From: Methanomicrobium antiquum
GTDB lineage: Archaea > Halobacteriota > Methanomicrobia > Methanomicrobiales > Methanomicrobiaceae
Length of the DNA: 64,000 nt
Direction: 5' to 3'
NCBI RefSeq assembly: GCF_029633915.1
Contig: NZ_CP091092.1
Span: 1,550,001-1,614,000 of the forward strand
The notes below the pieces were generated by a model, which worked only from the letters and a program-made list of their open reading frames with translations, ran no database searches and had not been told where the DNA came from. Position numbers and translations under genes: made by a program. The number at the start of each line of letters is the position of its first letter. Positions within the stretch are counted from its first letter, which is position 1. This document shows positions 52,901-61,833 of this stretch, one piece after another.

Positions 52901-53339
52901 TTCTTTCTGTGTCACTCATCTCAGTAATCTGAGTGATATCCCCCTGCATCACAACATTATAACCTTCAGCTTTTATCCCGTATTTTGCCAGATATTCAAT
53001 TACATCACCCTGTTTGCATGCACGATCATTTATGTAATTGTAGCTGTAATAGCCGTGAGGTGTTCTCTTAATCCTGCGCCGGATTTTAGTTTCGTCTGAA
53101 AAAGTGATGGAGACTTCTGCTGTGTTTTTATTTGTATTCAGATTAATCAGGTCAGTTAACTTCTCAGCCCTAAGCCCCCTTGCACTGGAAAGCGCAAGGC
53201 AGAACAGAATACTGTCAATTATATTGCTCTTGCCCGAACCATTAGGTCCGGACACAACAGTAAAACCTTCAAAAAATGGAATTTTGGTCTTTTTGCCAAA
53301 AGACTTGAAGTTATCTATTTCAAGTTCGGTTATATACAA
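49899..53339 (-). CDS. smc: chromosome segregation protein SMC
   Basis: SMC compacts and separates chromosomes. The 1146 residues have the Walker A GPNGSGKS (31-38), a long coiled coil, the hinge (about 505-660, with GVYGTVGQLG and FLPLNKLH), a second coiled coil, then the signature LSSLSGGEKSLTTLAF and Walker B FYALDEVDMMLD. The start codon is TTG (53339), preceded by AGGGGTATCCGGGCA. It is the middle gene of a coiled-coil-protein, smc, scpA operon. Confidence 0.96.
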   Translation of the reverse strand: MYITELEIDNFKSFGKKTKIPFFEGFTVVSGPNGSGKSNIIDSILFCLALSSARGLRAEKLTDLINLNTNKNTAEVSITFSDETKIRRRIKRTPHGYYSYNYINDRACKQGDVIEYLAKYGIKAEGYNVVMQGDITQITEMSDTERRKIIDEIAGVSEFDKKKEQSLNELEVVRERIEREELLLAELQKRICELETEKEQAVLYMELSEKLEFLKSCLSAAKLRECELELEGLSNLEDDQNKKIEGLNSRRIEVESKISSLREKIKELEAEINEKSGKEYIELLSEIESAKGKISLSKQTIEKLIQSKETKKESLQRIFIDSKRAETRISEITDKIRDLSIDRSNLNMELSSGRAELENVKKVLDEKTSALEGAKEKLFSFISSLEEKKNKRSEILRDQDILIEKSRMRTEEKERIESRIALIESEISEKSGHVNEHTKLVESLNAEKKVLESELSKTEGKIFENRSALEKIKSEIKLKERELMRIEAQQNVAGGPGGREMEAILGMDGVYGTVGQLGKAPSEYSTALNIAAGGRIRNIVCESDRVAAEGIRYLKENRLGRATFLPLNKLHANTLPSLNNKKVIDYAVNLLDFDPLYDVVFRYIFGSTVVVSDLETARTMIGQYRMVTLSGDLVEKAGAMTGGSVQKKMAGFGVSADDEIEEIRMAISGLSQEESLISDAISRYSAESDEKKSRRKEIEDSISRYEYILDENTRRLSELESEKEGITIRRSEMAEEVKSGGEKLSALEESLRLIGDEISSITQESEKLKKKLSDTGIPELSEQFEDLRKKTEDDERRLKLKDYDIEDSQREREHYKKRLSEMTAERDKAEGEIKSTDDEIAGLKEIISDNEVAVKELEQKRISFSDELNELQKKRDLLNEDIFAEEKRIIEIDGESERIRLSMKSLDERKSVLLNRMEILKEEAGDITSDMPLSDIEAGIEKAEKGIKKIGAVNMLAIEEYEKTSNRVSERTAKKDVLSKERATLIERIESYEKMKFETFMDAFKAIDANFRKTFAKLTEGTGELVLENEDDPFKGGMTFAVKPRDKKVHLLSSLSGGEKSLTTLAFIFSIQQYMPAPFYALDEVDMMLDGSNVERVSSMISELSANAQTICVSLRRPTIERSDRIIGVTIRPDKSTYVTGVKSNG

Positions 53340-53369
53340 TGCCCGGATACCCCTGAAAGCTTAAAAATT

Positions 53370-53960
53370 TTATCTTCTCTTTCTTTTTATCTCTACGGTA
53401 TCATCGTCATCATCCGCATAGATAAGGGGTTTTCTGTCAATTGGATCACGCTCACCCGGACGGCGCTTCAAGTTTGTACCTACGCGCCCTCCCCTGTTGT
53501 CAGCAACAATCATTTCATCGCCAAACTTGGTCTCACGCTTCATTGTTCCATCCGGCTGAATTATCAAAGCTTCTTCCGGTTCTTCTTCCTCCTCAACCTT
53601 TGAAGAGTTTGAAAGAAGACTTTTTTCAGCTGTTTTTCTCTCTGCAACTACCTTTGGGGACTCAACTGTCGGATAATTCTTAGACTTTATATCATCGGTT
53701 TTTCTAACAGGCTTTTCGTCCATTGATTTTGAAAGCTTCTGTACACAGGCTTTTAAATCAAGCATCTCTGCAGTCAGACCCCTGATAAGACCGTCAATTT
53801 CCTTTAAGTCCCTTTCAATTTGTATAACCCTCTCTTCATTTACAGGGTTAATGTTGTTATATTCATGAATGCTGTCTCTTAACATCTGAATCTCCCGCTC
53901 CTTCTCCTCAATTATATGTTCCATGTCTCTGATTTTTGCATCGCTTTCTTTAATATCCAT
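53370..53960 (-). CDS. coiled-coil protein of unknown function upstream of smc
   Basis: The 196-residue product begins with a coiled coil of about 80 residues (DAKIRDMEHIIEEKEREIQM and following heptads). It then has a disordered Lys/Glu/Ser-rich middle and a small motif-like part (EEALIIQPDGTMKRETKFGD, MIVADNRGGRVG), and ends in acidic DDDDDT and basic KRKRR. I do not recognise a family. It lies 30 bases upstream of smc in the same direction, which suggests a job in chromosome organisation. Confidence 0.7.
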   Translation of the reverse strand: MDIKESDAKIRDMEHIIEEKEREIQMLRDSIHEYNNINPVNEERVIQIERDLKEIDGLIRGLTAEMLDLKACVQKLSKSMDEKPVRKTDDIKSKNYPTVESPKVVAERKTAEKSLLSNSSKVEEEEEPEEALIIQPDGTMKRETKFGDEMIVADNRGGRVGTNLKRRPGERDPIDRKPLIYADDDDDTVEIKRKRR

Positions 53961-54144
53961 TTAAGGCACCCCGGATATATGAAAAGTTATCGTTTATGTT
54001 TAATAATATTCTTATGTAGAATGCGCTTTTTATAGATATTGCCTTTTTTTGAATAAAAAATCAGTTGATTTTAAAATATTTCATAAATCTGTAAGCCCGA
54101 TATTCCAAAATGCTTAATCAGCTTACAAACCAACACTTTTCCAT

Positions 54145-55416
54145 ATGTCTTATCTGGCCGATTATGACCCGGAAGTCTATGATATTATAGAAAAAGAGCG
54201 CCTCCGTCAGATTAACGGATTAGAGCTCATAGCGTCTGAGAATGTAGTAAGCAAATCTGTCCTTGAGGCAGTCGGGTCAATAATGACCAACAAATATGCC
54301 GAAGGATATCCTGGTAAGAGATATTACGGGGGTTGTGAATTTCACGACATGGTCGAGAATCTGGCACGCGACCGCCTTTGCAAACTCTTCGGCGCGGAGC
54401 ATGCAAATGTTCAGGCAGTATCAGGAAGCCAGGCAAATCAGGCTGTTTACTTTGCTTTCATGAAACACAACGATAAGATGATGAGCCAGGATCTCTCGCA
54501 GGGCGGTCACTTATCACATGGATCACCAGTCAATATTACAGGAAAATGGTATTCTGTCTCACACTATGGTGTTGACAAAGAGACAGAAATGCTTGACTAT
54601 GCACAGATTGCGGATCAGGCAAGGCGCGAAAAACCTAAGATGATTGTCTGTGGTGCAAGTGCATATCCAAGAACAATTGACTTTAAGGCATTCAAAGAAA
54701 TTGCAGAAGAGGTGGGCGCGTACTGTACTGCCGATATCGCACACATTGCAGGACTTGTCGCCGCAGGTGAACATCCGACATCAGTAGGTGTTGTAGACTT
54801 CACAACCACCACAACACATAAAACACTTCGCGGGCCACGCGGCGGTGCAATTATGTGCTCTGATGAATATGCAAAGGATATTGACAGATCAGTATTTCCC
54901 GGAATGCAGGGCGGACCTTTAATGCATGTTATCGCAGGAAAGGCAGTCTGCTTTAGAGAAGCACTCACTCCTGACTTTAAGGAATATGCAAAACAGATAA
55001 TCAAAAATTCACAGGCAATGGCCAATGTTTTGATTGGTGAAGGCTTTGACCTTGTATCCGGCGGTACAGATAACCATTTAATACTTCTCGACCTTACAAA
55101 CCTCTCAGAGAACGGGGATCATTTAACAGGTCTTGAGGCAGAGACATTCCTTGGAGAAGCAGGAATTACAGTCAATAAAAACACAATCCCACGCGAAAAG
55201 TTAAGCCCGTTCGTCACCTCCGGTCTTCGTATCGGAACACCGGCAGTAACATCACGCGGAATGAAGGAAAAAGAGATGGAGCAGGTTGCAGTCTGGATTT
55301 CAAGAGTCTTAAAAGATGTCTGCAAAAACAGAAGCTCAAAGACAGAAATCGATGCAGTCAAAAAGGAAATAACCGAATTTGCATCAAAATTCCCGCTGTA
55401 TCCTGAAGTAGCATGA
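54145..55416 (+). CDS. glyA: serine hydroxymethyltransferase
   Basis: A PLP enzyme that moves the serine hydroxymethyl group to a tetrahydropterin, making glycine and a methylene-C1 unit. The 423 residues have [11 protein letters not shown] (26-36), [13 protein letters not shown] (51-63), and the PLP lysine Lys226 in [15 protein letters not shown]. Length is normal. The folD start overlaps its stop by 4 bases (ATGA), so the C1 enzymes are coupled. The divergent gap to the coiled-coil gene is 184 bases. Confidence 0.96.
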   Translation: MSYLADYDPEVYDIIEKERLRQINGLELIASENVVSKSVLEAVGSIMTNKYAEGYPGKRYYGGCEFHDMVENLARDRLCKLFGAEHANVQAVSGSQANQAVYFAFMKHNDKMMSQDLSQGGHLSHGSPVNITGKWYSVSHYGVDKETEMLDYAQIADQARREKPKMIVCGASAYPRTIDFKAFKEIAEEVGAYCTADIAHIAGLVAAGEHPTSVGVVDFTTTTTHKTLRGPRGGAIMCSDEYAKDIDRSVFPGMQGGPLMHVIAGKAVCFREALTPDFKEYAKQIIKNSQAMANVLIGEGFDLVSGGTDNHLILLDLTNLSENGDHLTGLEAETFLGEAGITVNKNTIPREKLSPFVTSGLRIGTPAVTSRGMKEKEMEQVAVWISRVLKDVCKNRSSKTEIDAVKKEITEFASKFPLYPEVA

Positions 55417-56249
55417 TAATAAACGGAAAAGAAATTTCAGAAAAGAGGCTTGCGGCATTAAAAGAGGAGATTAAAACCTCAGGTCTTAATCCCTGCCTTG
55501 CAACTGTAATTGTAGGCGAAGATCCTGCATCACAGATGTATGTGCGAATGAAGCACAAAGCATGTGAACAGGTTGGAATAAAATCAACAGGTGTTGTTCT
55601 TCCTGAAAACTCAACAACAAAGGAAATTTTGGCAGAGGTTGAAAAATTAAATTCCGACAATCTGATTCACGGCATACTTGTCCAGCTTCCACTCCCAAAA
55701 CATGTTGATACAGAAGCTGTGATTGAAGCTGTCTCACCGGAAAAGGATGTTGACGGATTTCACCCTTACAATACAGGCAGGCTTTTTTCAGGAATGCCTG
55801 AATTCGTGCCCTGCACACCGGGTGGAATTATGACACTGCTTAAAGAATACAAAATTGAAACATCCGGCAAAAAGGCAGTTGTTGTTGGAAGATCAGTTGA
55901 TGTTGGAAGGCCAATGGCCGCACTTTTAATAAATGCAGATGCGACTGTAACAGTCTGTCACTCAAGGACAAAAAACCTTGAAGATGAGATGAAAGCGGCT
56001 GATATTTTAATAAGTGCTATTGGAAAAGCAAAATTTGTGACTGCTGAGATGGTTAAATCCGGTGCAGTTGTAATTGATGTAGGAATAAACCAGGACGAGA
56101 ACAAAAGACTCTGCGGTGATGTTGACTTTGAATCGGTAAAAGACAAGGTCTCTGCAATCACCCCTGTTCCCGGCGGAGTCGGGCCTATGACAATTGCAAC
56201 GCTTATGGAAAATACACTGAAGTCAGCAAAAATGCATGCAAAACTGTAG
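55413..56249 (+). CDS. folD: bifunctional methylene-THF dehydrogenase/cyclohydrolase
   Basis: FolD oxidises methylene- to methenyl-tetrahydrofolate and opens it to 10-formyl-tetrahydrofolate for purine synthesis. The 278-residue protein has the catalytic Tyr43xxxLys47 in [15 protein letters not shown], the LVQLPLPKH motif, DVDGFHPYN, the NADP loop [11 protein letters not shown] and the signature [11 protein letters not shown]. It lies in a glyA-folD-folP cluster. Confidence 0.96.
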   Translation: MIINGKEISEKRLAALKEEIKTSGLNPCLATVIVGEDPASQMYVRMKHKACEQVGIKSTGVVLPENSTTKEILAEVEKLNSDNLIHGILVQLPLPKHVDTEAVIEAVSPEKDVDGFHPYNTGRLFSGMPEFVPCTPGGIMTLLKEYKIETSGKKAVVVGRSVDVGRPMAALLINADATVTVCHSRTKNLEDEMKAADILISAIGKAKFVTAEMVKSGAVVIDVGINQDENKRLCGDVDFESVKDKVSAITPVPGGVGPMTIATLMENTLKSAKMHAKL

Positions 56250-57042
56250 AATAAAAAATCTGGAAGTAGGGGGCGGCGCGCCTGTAAGGTTAATGGCGGT
56301 TATAAACCTAAGTCCCGAATCTTTTTTTAACAAATCATACACTCCGCCTGAAAAAGTCTTTAACAAAGCATGTGAACTTGTAGAAAACGGTGCTGACATA
56401 ATAGATATCGGTGCCAGAAGCACTGCACCAAATTCAGCTCCTATCTCTGTAACAGAAGAGATTAAAAGGCTTAAATCAACACTAAATGAATTTCTTGGAA
56501 GCGGGATTTTGATATCTGTTGATACCATGTATCCTGAAGTACTGGAAGAATGCCTAAGATATGAAATTCACTGCATCAACGACATAAACGGTCTTGCAAA
56601 TGACGCCTATGCAAAAGTTGCCGGTGACAGCGGTCTTCCTGCTGTTTTGATGGCCACATTGAAAAAACCAGGCGATCCCGTAGGATTTGACTCTGTTTAC
56701 TCTGCACTTGAAACAGTTATGAAAAGAGCTGAAAATGCAGGAATTAAAGATTTTATTCTTGACCCTGCTGTTGGGAAATGGTCTGATTCCAGAACATCAG
56801 AGAATGATTGGGAACTTTGCAGGAGATTTTCTGAGTTTAAAAGACTAAAAAAGCCGCTTCTTGCCGCAGTTTCAAGAAAAACATTCATCGGCGAACTTTT
56901 GGTAAAAGAACCACAGGACAGACTTTCAGGCACACTTGCACTCACCTACAGCCTTTTGACAAGCGGTGCTTCGATTGTAAGAGCACATGATGTTTCAGAT
57001 ACAAAAGATTTAATCAGAGTATTTGAAAAATTAAACAGATAA
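56236..57042 (+). CDS. folP: dihydropteroate synthase family protein
   Basis: DHPS joins a pterin diphosphate to p-aminobenzoate (or, in methanogens, possibly to a ribosylated aminobenzene for methanopterin). The 268 residues follow the DHPS barrel: [44 protein letters not shown] and [10 protein letters not shown]. Several motifs differ from bacterial DHPS (DIGARST instead of DIGGEST), so the acceptor may differ. It overlaps folD by 14 bases and precedes cofE by 3. Confidence 0.8.
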   Translation: MQNCRIKNLEVGGGAPVRLMAVINLSPESFFNKSYTPPEKVFNKACELVENGADIIDIGARSTAPNSAPISVTEEIKRLKSTLNEFLGSGILISVDTMYPEVLEECLRYEIHCINDINGLANDAYAKVAGDSGLPAVLMATLKKPGDPVGFDSVYSALETVMKRAENAGIKDFILDPAVGKWSDSRTSENDWELCRRFSEFKRLKKPLLAAVSRKTFIGELLVKEPQDRLSGTLALTYSLLTSGASIVRAHDVSDTKDLIRVFEKLNR

Positions 57043-57045
57043 TAA

Positions 57046-57834
57046 ATGGCCATTTCATTTCAGGTTTTTGGAATAAAAACAAAAATTCTGGTACCGGGCG
57101 ATGATATTGCGGCGATTATTGAAAAAGAGACCAAACAGGCAGGAGGTCTTTTTGACGGCGATATCATTGCGATAGCTGAAAGTGCACTTGCAACAGCAGA
57201 AGGCTCAATAATAAAGCTGTCTGATGTTTGTCCTTCAGAGGAGGCTTTGGAATATGAAAAAGCCTATAAAATTGATGCCAGACTTGCAGAGGTTGTAATA
57301 AATGAAAGTGACAATATTGCCGGAGGAATACCCGGATTTTTATTAAGCCTGAAAAAAGGAACACTTCTTCCAAATGCAGGCGTTGACGAATCAAACGCAC
57401 CGGAAGGATATGTTGTAACACTTCCAAAAGACCCTGACAAAAGTGCTGAAAATATTTACAGAAAAATCTATGAGCTTACAGGCAAAAAAACAGGCATTTT
57501 AATCATTGATTCAAGGACACATGCAATGCGGCTTGGTTGCAGTGGTGTGGCAATCGGATGCTTTGGAATTACTGCTGTTTCTGACGAGAGGGGGAAAAAA
57601 GATCTTTTTGGGCATCAGCTTGAAGTAACAAGGCTTGCAATCGGCGATAACCTTGCATCAGCAGCCGAACTTGTAATGGGGGAGTCTGATGAATGCACCC
57701 CTGTTGCAATAATCAGGGGTATGTCTAAGCATTTATCTGAAAATAGTTTTGGTGTGGAATCTATTGAGCCTTCAGAGTGTTTATTCATGGGTACTGCGAT
57801 GAACGCCAACCCTGCCTTTTTCAACAGAGATTGA
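57046..57834 (+). CDS. cofE: coenzyme F420:L-glutamate ligase
   Basis: CofE adds gamma-linked glutamates to F420-0 in a GTP-dependent reaction. The 262-residue product has the family start FQVFGIKTKILVPGDDI, GDIIAIAESALATAEG, the DSRTHAMRLGCSGVAIG motif (about 151-167), and TRLAIGDNLASAAELVMGESDE (in parts). It follows folP after 3 bases. Its last 54 bases are antisense to the end of cofC. Confidence 0.93.
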   Translation: MAISFQVFGIKTKILVPGDDIAAIIEKETKQAGGLFDGDIIAIAESALATAEGSIIKLSDVCPSEEALEYEKAYKIDARLAEVVINESDNIAGGIPGFLLSLKKGTLLPNAGVDESNAPEGYVVTLPKDPDKSAENIYRKIYELTGKKTGILIIDSRTHAMRLGCSGVAIGCFGITAVSDERGKKDLFGHQLEVTRLAIGDNLASAAELVMGESDECTPVAIIRGMSKHLSENSFGVESIEPSECLFMGTAMNANPAFFNRD

Positions 57835-58410
57835 AATTTCTAAACTCTCAAGATATTTTTTGCTTTTTCCTTCACTGTGAAGAAGCACTTCCACAAGATC
57901 CTCTTTTTCATCAATATCAGTAGAAAGCTTAAATGAATCCACAACTTCTACCATAAGACCGTTTCTTTTCGCAATATTCATGTGATCAACAAAACTCGCG
58001 CCATAAAAATCAGCAGTAAAACGTCCCGGTTCTTTGACAAAAATTACATTTGTGCCCCCGCCGATTCCGGGAACTATTGCCATATCTTTTTCTGTGGATA
58101 TTACACGCAAAACAGATTCCTTTGTTAAAAGAGGGATATCTGACATTATAATCATTACAGGCTCAGTAAGAACGGACAGGTATTCATTTAAAGCTTCATT
58201 TAACCCGAGTTCCTTTACAACCGTTTCTGCCCCGTCCATACTGACAGGTGATGTTGAAAGAAGAGTTGCTTTGCATCCCACAGATTTTATTACAGATATT
58301 ACATCGGCAAGCATGCTCTTTGCAAATTCTTCACGCTCTTTTTGATTTAATATACATGAAAGCCGCGTCTTTGGATTTACAGGCCTAAAAGGGATGACTG
58401 CGTTTACCAT
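57781..58410 (-). CDS. cofC: 2-phospho-L-lactate guanylyltransferase
   Basis: CofC activates 2-phospho-L-lactate with GTP to make the LPPG donor for F420 side-chain synthesis, two steps before CofE. The 209 residues have the nucleotidyltransferase opening VIPFRPVNPKTRLSCIL, MIIMSDIPLLTKESV (about 93-107), and PGIGGGTNVIFVK. Its 3-prime end overlaps cofE tail to tail, so full messages of the two are complementary over that stretch. Confidence 0.92.
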   Translation of the reverse strand: MVNAVIPFRPVNPKTRLSCILNQKEREEFAKSMLADVISVIKSVGCKATLLSTSPVSMDGAETVVKELGLNEALNEYLSVLTEPVMIIMSDIPLLTKESVLRVISTEKDMAIVPGIGGGTNVIFVKEPGRFTADFYGASFVDHMNIAKRNGLMVEVVDSFKLSTDIDEKEDLVEVLLHSEGKSKKYLESLEISISVEKGRVGVHRSTHE

Positions 58411-58493
58411 TATTATCAGATTTTAACTGTTATCTTCTAAAAACATTCGGAATTAATCTAAAAAATAAAAATTCAGCATTTTAATTATTTTGA

Positions 58494-58562
58494 TTTACCA
58501 TAAAAATCACTTTGTGATTTACAAGAAACTGTTGCATGAAACCTTAGTTTCATGAACGTTTT
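58494..58562 (+). repeat. dispersed two-hairpin intergenic repeat, copy 6 (near consensus)
   Basis: Hairpin 1 is ATCAC-TTT-GTGAT and hairpin 2 is CATGAAAC-CTTA-GTTTCATG, both perfect, followed by GAACGTTTT. It is the best candidate for the consensus with the copy at 921-990. It lies in the 160-base gap upstream of cofC and downstream of the FTR gene (both minus strand). Confidence 0.85.
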
Positions 58563-58570
58563 AGTAAATA

Positions 58571-58867
58571 TCATTTGTAAAAGAGATGACAATGGCAGTT
58601 TCCGTCAGTTTCTATCTCATCCCGGTGATAAATACAGGGACAGATTATTTCTTTGTCTTTTTCAGAGTCACCAGAGCGGATTCTGCACGGACAGTATCTT
58701 TCTCCAAATTTCAAAGTATTTCTGGCAAGACCTTTTACAACAGCGCCAAGCTGTTTTTCGTCAGGATTTATCTTCCAGCCATTTTCTCTGGCATAGCTTT
58801 TTGCCCACTCCAAAATTTCTTCTGAAAGAGCGTCAACACTGCCATTGAATTTCTCTTCATCTGACAT
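58571..58867 (-). CDS. ferredoxin-thioredoxin reductase catalytic-chain-like protein
   Basis: Such proteins use a [4Fe-4S] cluster next to a redox disulfide to pass electrons from ferredoxin to thioredoxin-like partners. The 98 residues (start ATG 58867, MSDEEKF) contain the complete pattern CPCR (59-61), CPCIYH (76-78) and CHCHLF (91-93). No variable (alpha) subunit is nearby, as usual for archaeal versions. The preceding nine codons of the longer frame do not resemble the family. Confidence 0.88.
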   Translation of the reverse strand: MSDEEKFNGSVDALSEEILEWAKSYARENGWKINPDEKQLGAVVKGLARNTLKFGERYCPCRIRSGDSEKDKEIICPCIYHRDEIETDGNCHCHLFYK

Positions 58868-59008
58868 ATTAATCAACCAAATTTTCCACTGCAATAAATT
58901 ATTCTTTTATTTATTCTTTTATTAACCAGTTTTAATTTATATCATTTTAGTAAAAAAAGCGCCAGGTATAAGCTCTTTTTTTAACTTATTCTGTTTCAGG
59001 ATATAAAT

Positions 59009-59704
59009 TTATACTGATTCAAGGTATTTTATCATAGAGTCAAATATTTTTTTGCCATCTGATGAGCCGAGAATATCCTCCGATGCTCTTTCAGGATGAG
59101 GCATCATTAGAAGAACATTATCATCTTCTCCCAAAACACCGGTAATATTGTTTAAAGCTCCGTTTGGATTTGAGTTAATGGTAACATTTCCCGATTCATC
59201 ACAGAAACGAAAGGCAACCCTTTCATTATCCTCAAGTTTCTTAAGATTCTCAGGAGATGCAACAAAACGGCCTTCTTTATGTGCAATTGGTATTCGGATT
59301 ACCTCGCCTTTTTTGTAAAGTGAGGTGAAAGGAGAGGAGTTATTTTCAACCTTCAAAAATACGTTGTCACAGATAAATTTTGGATATTCATTTATTGTAA
59401 ACACTCCGGGAATCAGACCTGCTTCTGCACCAATCTGTGCACCATTGCAAATTCCAAGAACAAGACCGCCATTTTTAGCGTGCGCAATCACATCTTTCAT
59501 AACAGGAGTTCTTGTTGCAATAGCACCTGCGCGAAGGTAATCTCCGTATGAAAATCCTCCGGGAAGAATAATCGCATCATATTTTCTACCAAGACCTTCT
59601 TTATACCATACGAGATCTGTTTTTACACCACATACGTCCTCTAACACATAGAGTGCATCGCGATCGCAGTTGCTTCCTCCAAACTGAAGAACAGCAAATC
59701 TCAT
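59009..59704 (-). CDS. purQ: phosphoribosylformylglycinamidine synthase subunit PurQ
   Basis: PurQ is the glutaminase part of FGAM synthase, the fourth step of purine synthesis. The 231-residue class I amidotransferase has VLQFGGSNCDRD, the oxyanion region LPGGFSYGDYLRAGA, nucleophile Cys86 in LVLGICNGAQIG, and the His-Glu pair in MMPHPERASED. It follows purS after 2 bases in the purC-purS-purQ series. Confidence 0.95.
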   Translation of the reverse strand: MRFAVLQFGGSNCDRDALYVLEDVCGVKTDLVWYKEGLGRKYDAIILPGGFSYGDYLRAGAIATRTPVMKDVIAHAKNGGLVLGICNGAQIGAEAGLIPGVFTINEYPKFICDNVFLKVENNSSPFTSLYKKGEVIRIPIAHKEGRFVASPENLKKLEDNERVAFRFCDESGNVTINSNPNGALNNITGVLGEDDNVLLMMPHPERASEDILGSSDGKKIFDSMIKYLESV

Positions 59705-59706
59705 AC

Positions 59707-59949
59707 TTATTTTACCTCTACAGAATAACTGTGGATTACAGGATTTGCAAGCAGTCTTTCACACATCTCTTCTGCCTTTTTCTGAGCTGAACCAATATCT
59801 GAAGCATCAAGACCTATCTCAAAAACATCTGCAGTTTTTAAGTATTCGGTCTCAAACCCAAGATTTGAAAGTGCATGCTGAATTGCACGGGCCTCAGGGT
59901 TTAGCATTCCACTCTTTAGGGATATTGTAATTATTACATCAAACTTCAT
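59707..59949 (-). CDS. purS: phosphoribosylformylglycinamidine synthase subunit PurS
   Basis: PurS is the small bridging subunit between PurQ and PurL. Starting at ATG 59949 (MKFDVIITISLKSGML), which overlaps the purC stop by 4 bases and has GGAG upstream, the product has 80 residues, normal for the family. The longer frame adds seven residues inside purC. LNPEARAIQHALSNLGF and FEIGLDA are typical motifs. purL is not in this window. Confidence 0.93.
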   Translation of the reverse strand: MKFDVIITISLKSGMLNPEARAIQHALSNLGFETEYLKTADVFEIGLDASDIGSAQKKAEEMCERLLANPVIHSYSVEVK

Positions 59950-60671
59950 TTTAGGTGCTCCTTTTTCCACTCTTCTATTTTAGCCACAATTTTGCCATAG
60001 GCATCCATGACATTACCCTTATTATAACGATATACATCCTTATCAAAAGACTCTTTTGTATCTTTATCCCAGAGTCGCATTGAATCCATACTTATCTCAT
60101 CGCCAAGGAGAATCAAATCACCATATCTTCCAAATTCAATCTTAAAATCAACAAGAATCAGATCAAGTTCATCAAAAAAATCATATAAAAGGCGGTTTAT
60201 TTTGAGAGTCGTCTCTTTTAAGGCTAAAAGTTCATCTTTTGTCAAAAGACCCAGTGCCAAAATCAAATCGTCATTAAGAGAAGGATCACCTCTTGAATCA
60301 TCCTTGTAGTCCGTTACAATCACCGGTGGATTTAGCAGCTGACCTTCGGTGAAAGGCAGTTTTTTTGTGATAGAACCTGCGGCAACATTGCGCGCTATGA
60401 TTTCAAGTGGGATCATTGTCATTTTTTTGACAACCATCGTACTTTCATCAAGCATTTTGACAAAGTGTGTTTTAACGCCGTTTTTCTCAAGATAATCAAA
60501 GAAAAAAGCAGAAACTGTTGCATTATATGCACCTTTACCTGAGAATGTGTCTTTTTTCTCGCCGTTAAAGGCAGTCATATCATCCCTGAAACAGGATATA
60601 AGTTCGCCATCCTTCTCTGACGCATAAAGGGATTTTGCTTTTCCCATGTAGATGAGCTCTCCTTTTTCCAT
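59946..60671 (-). CDS. purC: SAICAR synthetase
   Basis: PurC condenses CAIR with aspartate in purine synthesis using ATP. The 241 residues have YMGKAKSLYAS (8-18), the SGKGAYNATVSAFFFDYL segment, MIPLEIIARNVAAGS, DFKIEFGRYGDLIL and LLGDEISMDSMRLWD, all typical. It follows cofG after 31 bases and is translationally coupled to purS. Confidence 0.95.
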   Translation of the reverse strand: MEKGELIYMGKAKSLYASEKDGELISCFRDDMTAFNGEKKDTFSGKGAYNATVSAFFFDYLEKNGVKTHFVKMLDESTMVVKKMTMIPLEIIARNVAAGSITKKLPFTEGQLLNPPVIVTDYKDDSRGDPSLNDDLILALGLLTKDELLALKETTLKINRLLYDFFDELDLILVDFKIEFGRYGDLILLGDEISMDSMRLWDKDTKESFDKDVYRYNKGNVMDAYGKIVAKIEEWKKEHLK

Positions 60672-60702
60672 AAGTAATACAGCCCCGATAAATGTTCACT
60701 AA

Positions 60703-61689
60703 TTATTTGGTGCTTCTAATGTGAATATCTTTGTTTAGTTGTCCTATAAGGTCTGATAAAAGGGAAGGATACCATCCTCTGTCAATAAATCTCTGATATA
60801 TGCAAAGTCGCTCTTTTAGCTCTTTTTCTCCGGCAATTTTCTTCAACTCATCTATTGCCGGCCAGGGGTGTTCAGGATTTACATAATCGATAGTGACAGG
60901 AGACACTCCGCCAAGGTCATCAACACCACAGTCGATAAGAATTTTTGCATCTACCAGATTTGGCGGAATCTGTATGCTTATCTCATCAGACAAAATTTCG
61001 CATGCAAGCTTTATTGTGTTACAGATCTCTTCTGTCTTTAAAGCAGGCCATTTTTCCATAGGAGTATTAGGCTTTGGGCAGAAATTCTGAATTATTACCT
61101 CCTGAATATGACCATAGCGCCTGTGAATACCTTCAATTACCTCAAGAGATTCTTCACGGTCCTTTTCAGTCTCTCCAATGCCCAATAAAAGTCCGGTTGT
61201 GAAAGGAATTTTCAGCTTTCCGGCATCCTCGATCATTGAGATTCTAACAGCAGGGTCTTTTCCCGGACTGTTTTTATGCGCAGGAATATCTGCTGTTGTC
61301 TCAAGCATAAGGCCCATGCTTGCATTGACCTCTTTTAGATGTGATAATTCATTATAGTCTAATATACCGGCGTTTGTATGGGGCAAAAGACCGATCTTAA
61401 TTGCCTTTTCTGACATCGCATAGCAAAATTCAAGAATTGAATTATAGCCTGTTTTTTTAAGATGTCTTATAAACCCATCTTCAAGTTCAGGCCTTTCACC
61501 AAATGTAAACAGTGCCTCTGTACAGCCAAAAGACGCACCTTTCCGGAGAATATCAGTGACTTCACCCTCACACATGACACAGCCATCTCTTACAGGCTCT
61601 CTGAAAATACAGTATGCGCACCTGTTATGGCATACATCTGTCAGCGGCAGAAAAACATTTCGTGAGTAGGTTAGAACACTGCTTTGCAT
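60703..61689 (-). CDS. cofG: 7,8-didemethyl-8-hydroxy-5-deazariboflavin synthase subunit CofG
   Basis: CofG is one of two radical SAM partners that make the F420 chromophore; its partner CofH is not in this window. The 328 residues have the cluster motif C20-x3-C24-x2-C27 in DVCHNRCAYCIF, PHTNAGILDYNEL, TTGLLLGIGETEKDR (substrate region) and NFCPKPNTPM. It appears to head an operon with purC, purS and purQ. Confidence 0.93.
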   Translation of the reverse strand: MQSSVLTYSRNVFLPLTDVCHNRCAYCIFREPVRDGCVMCEGEVTDILRKGASFGCTEALFTFGERPELEDGFIRHLKKTGYNSILEFCYAMSEKAIKIGLLPHTNAGILDYNELSHLKEVNASMGLMLETTADIPAHKNSPGKDPAVRISMIEDAGKLKIPFTTGLLLGIGETEKDREESLEVIEGIHRRYGHIQEVIIQNFCPKPNTPMEKWPALKTEEICNTIKLACEILSDEISIQIPPNLVDAKILIDCGVDDLGGVSPVTIDYVNPEHPWPAIDELKKIAGEKELKERLCIYQRFIDRGWYPSLLSDLIGQLNKDIHIRSTK

Positions 61690-61833
61690 GAAAAACAGTT
61701 TTGTAATTTAGACATATTCAACCAATCGGATAATTTCATATAAAAAAATTTTTTATTCTGCCGGAGAACTTCATGAAATATTTATTAAGACATTCATGAG
61801 GTATTTTTTGTCAGGTTCTGTTTGGATATCTAA

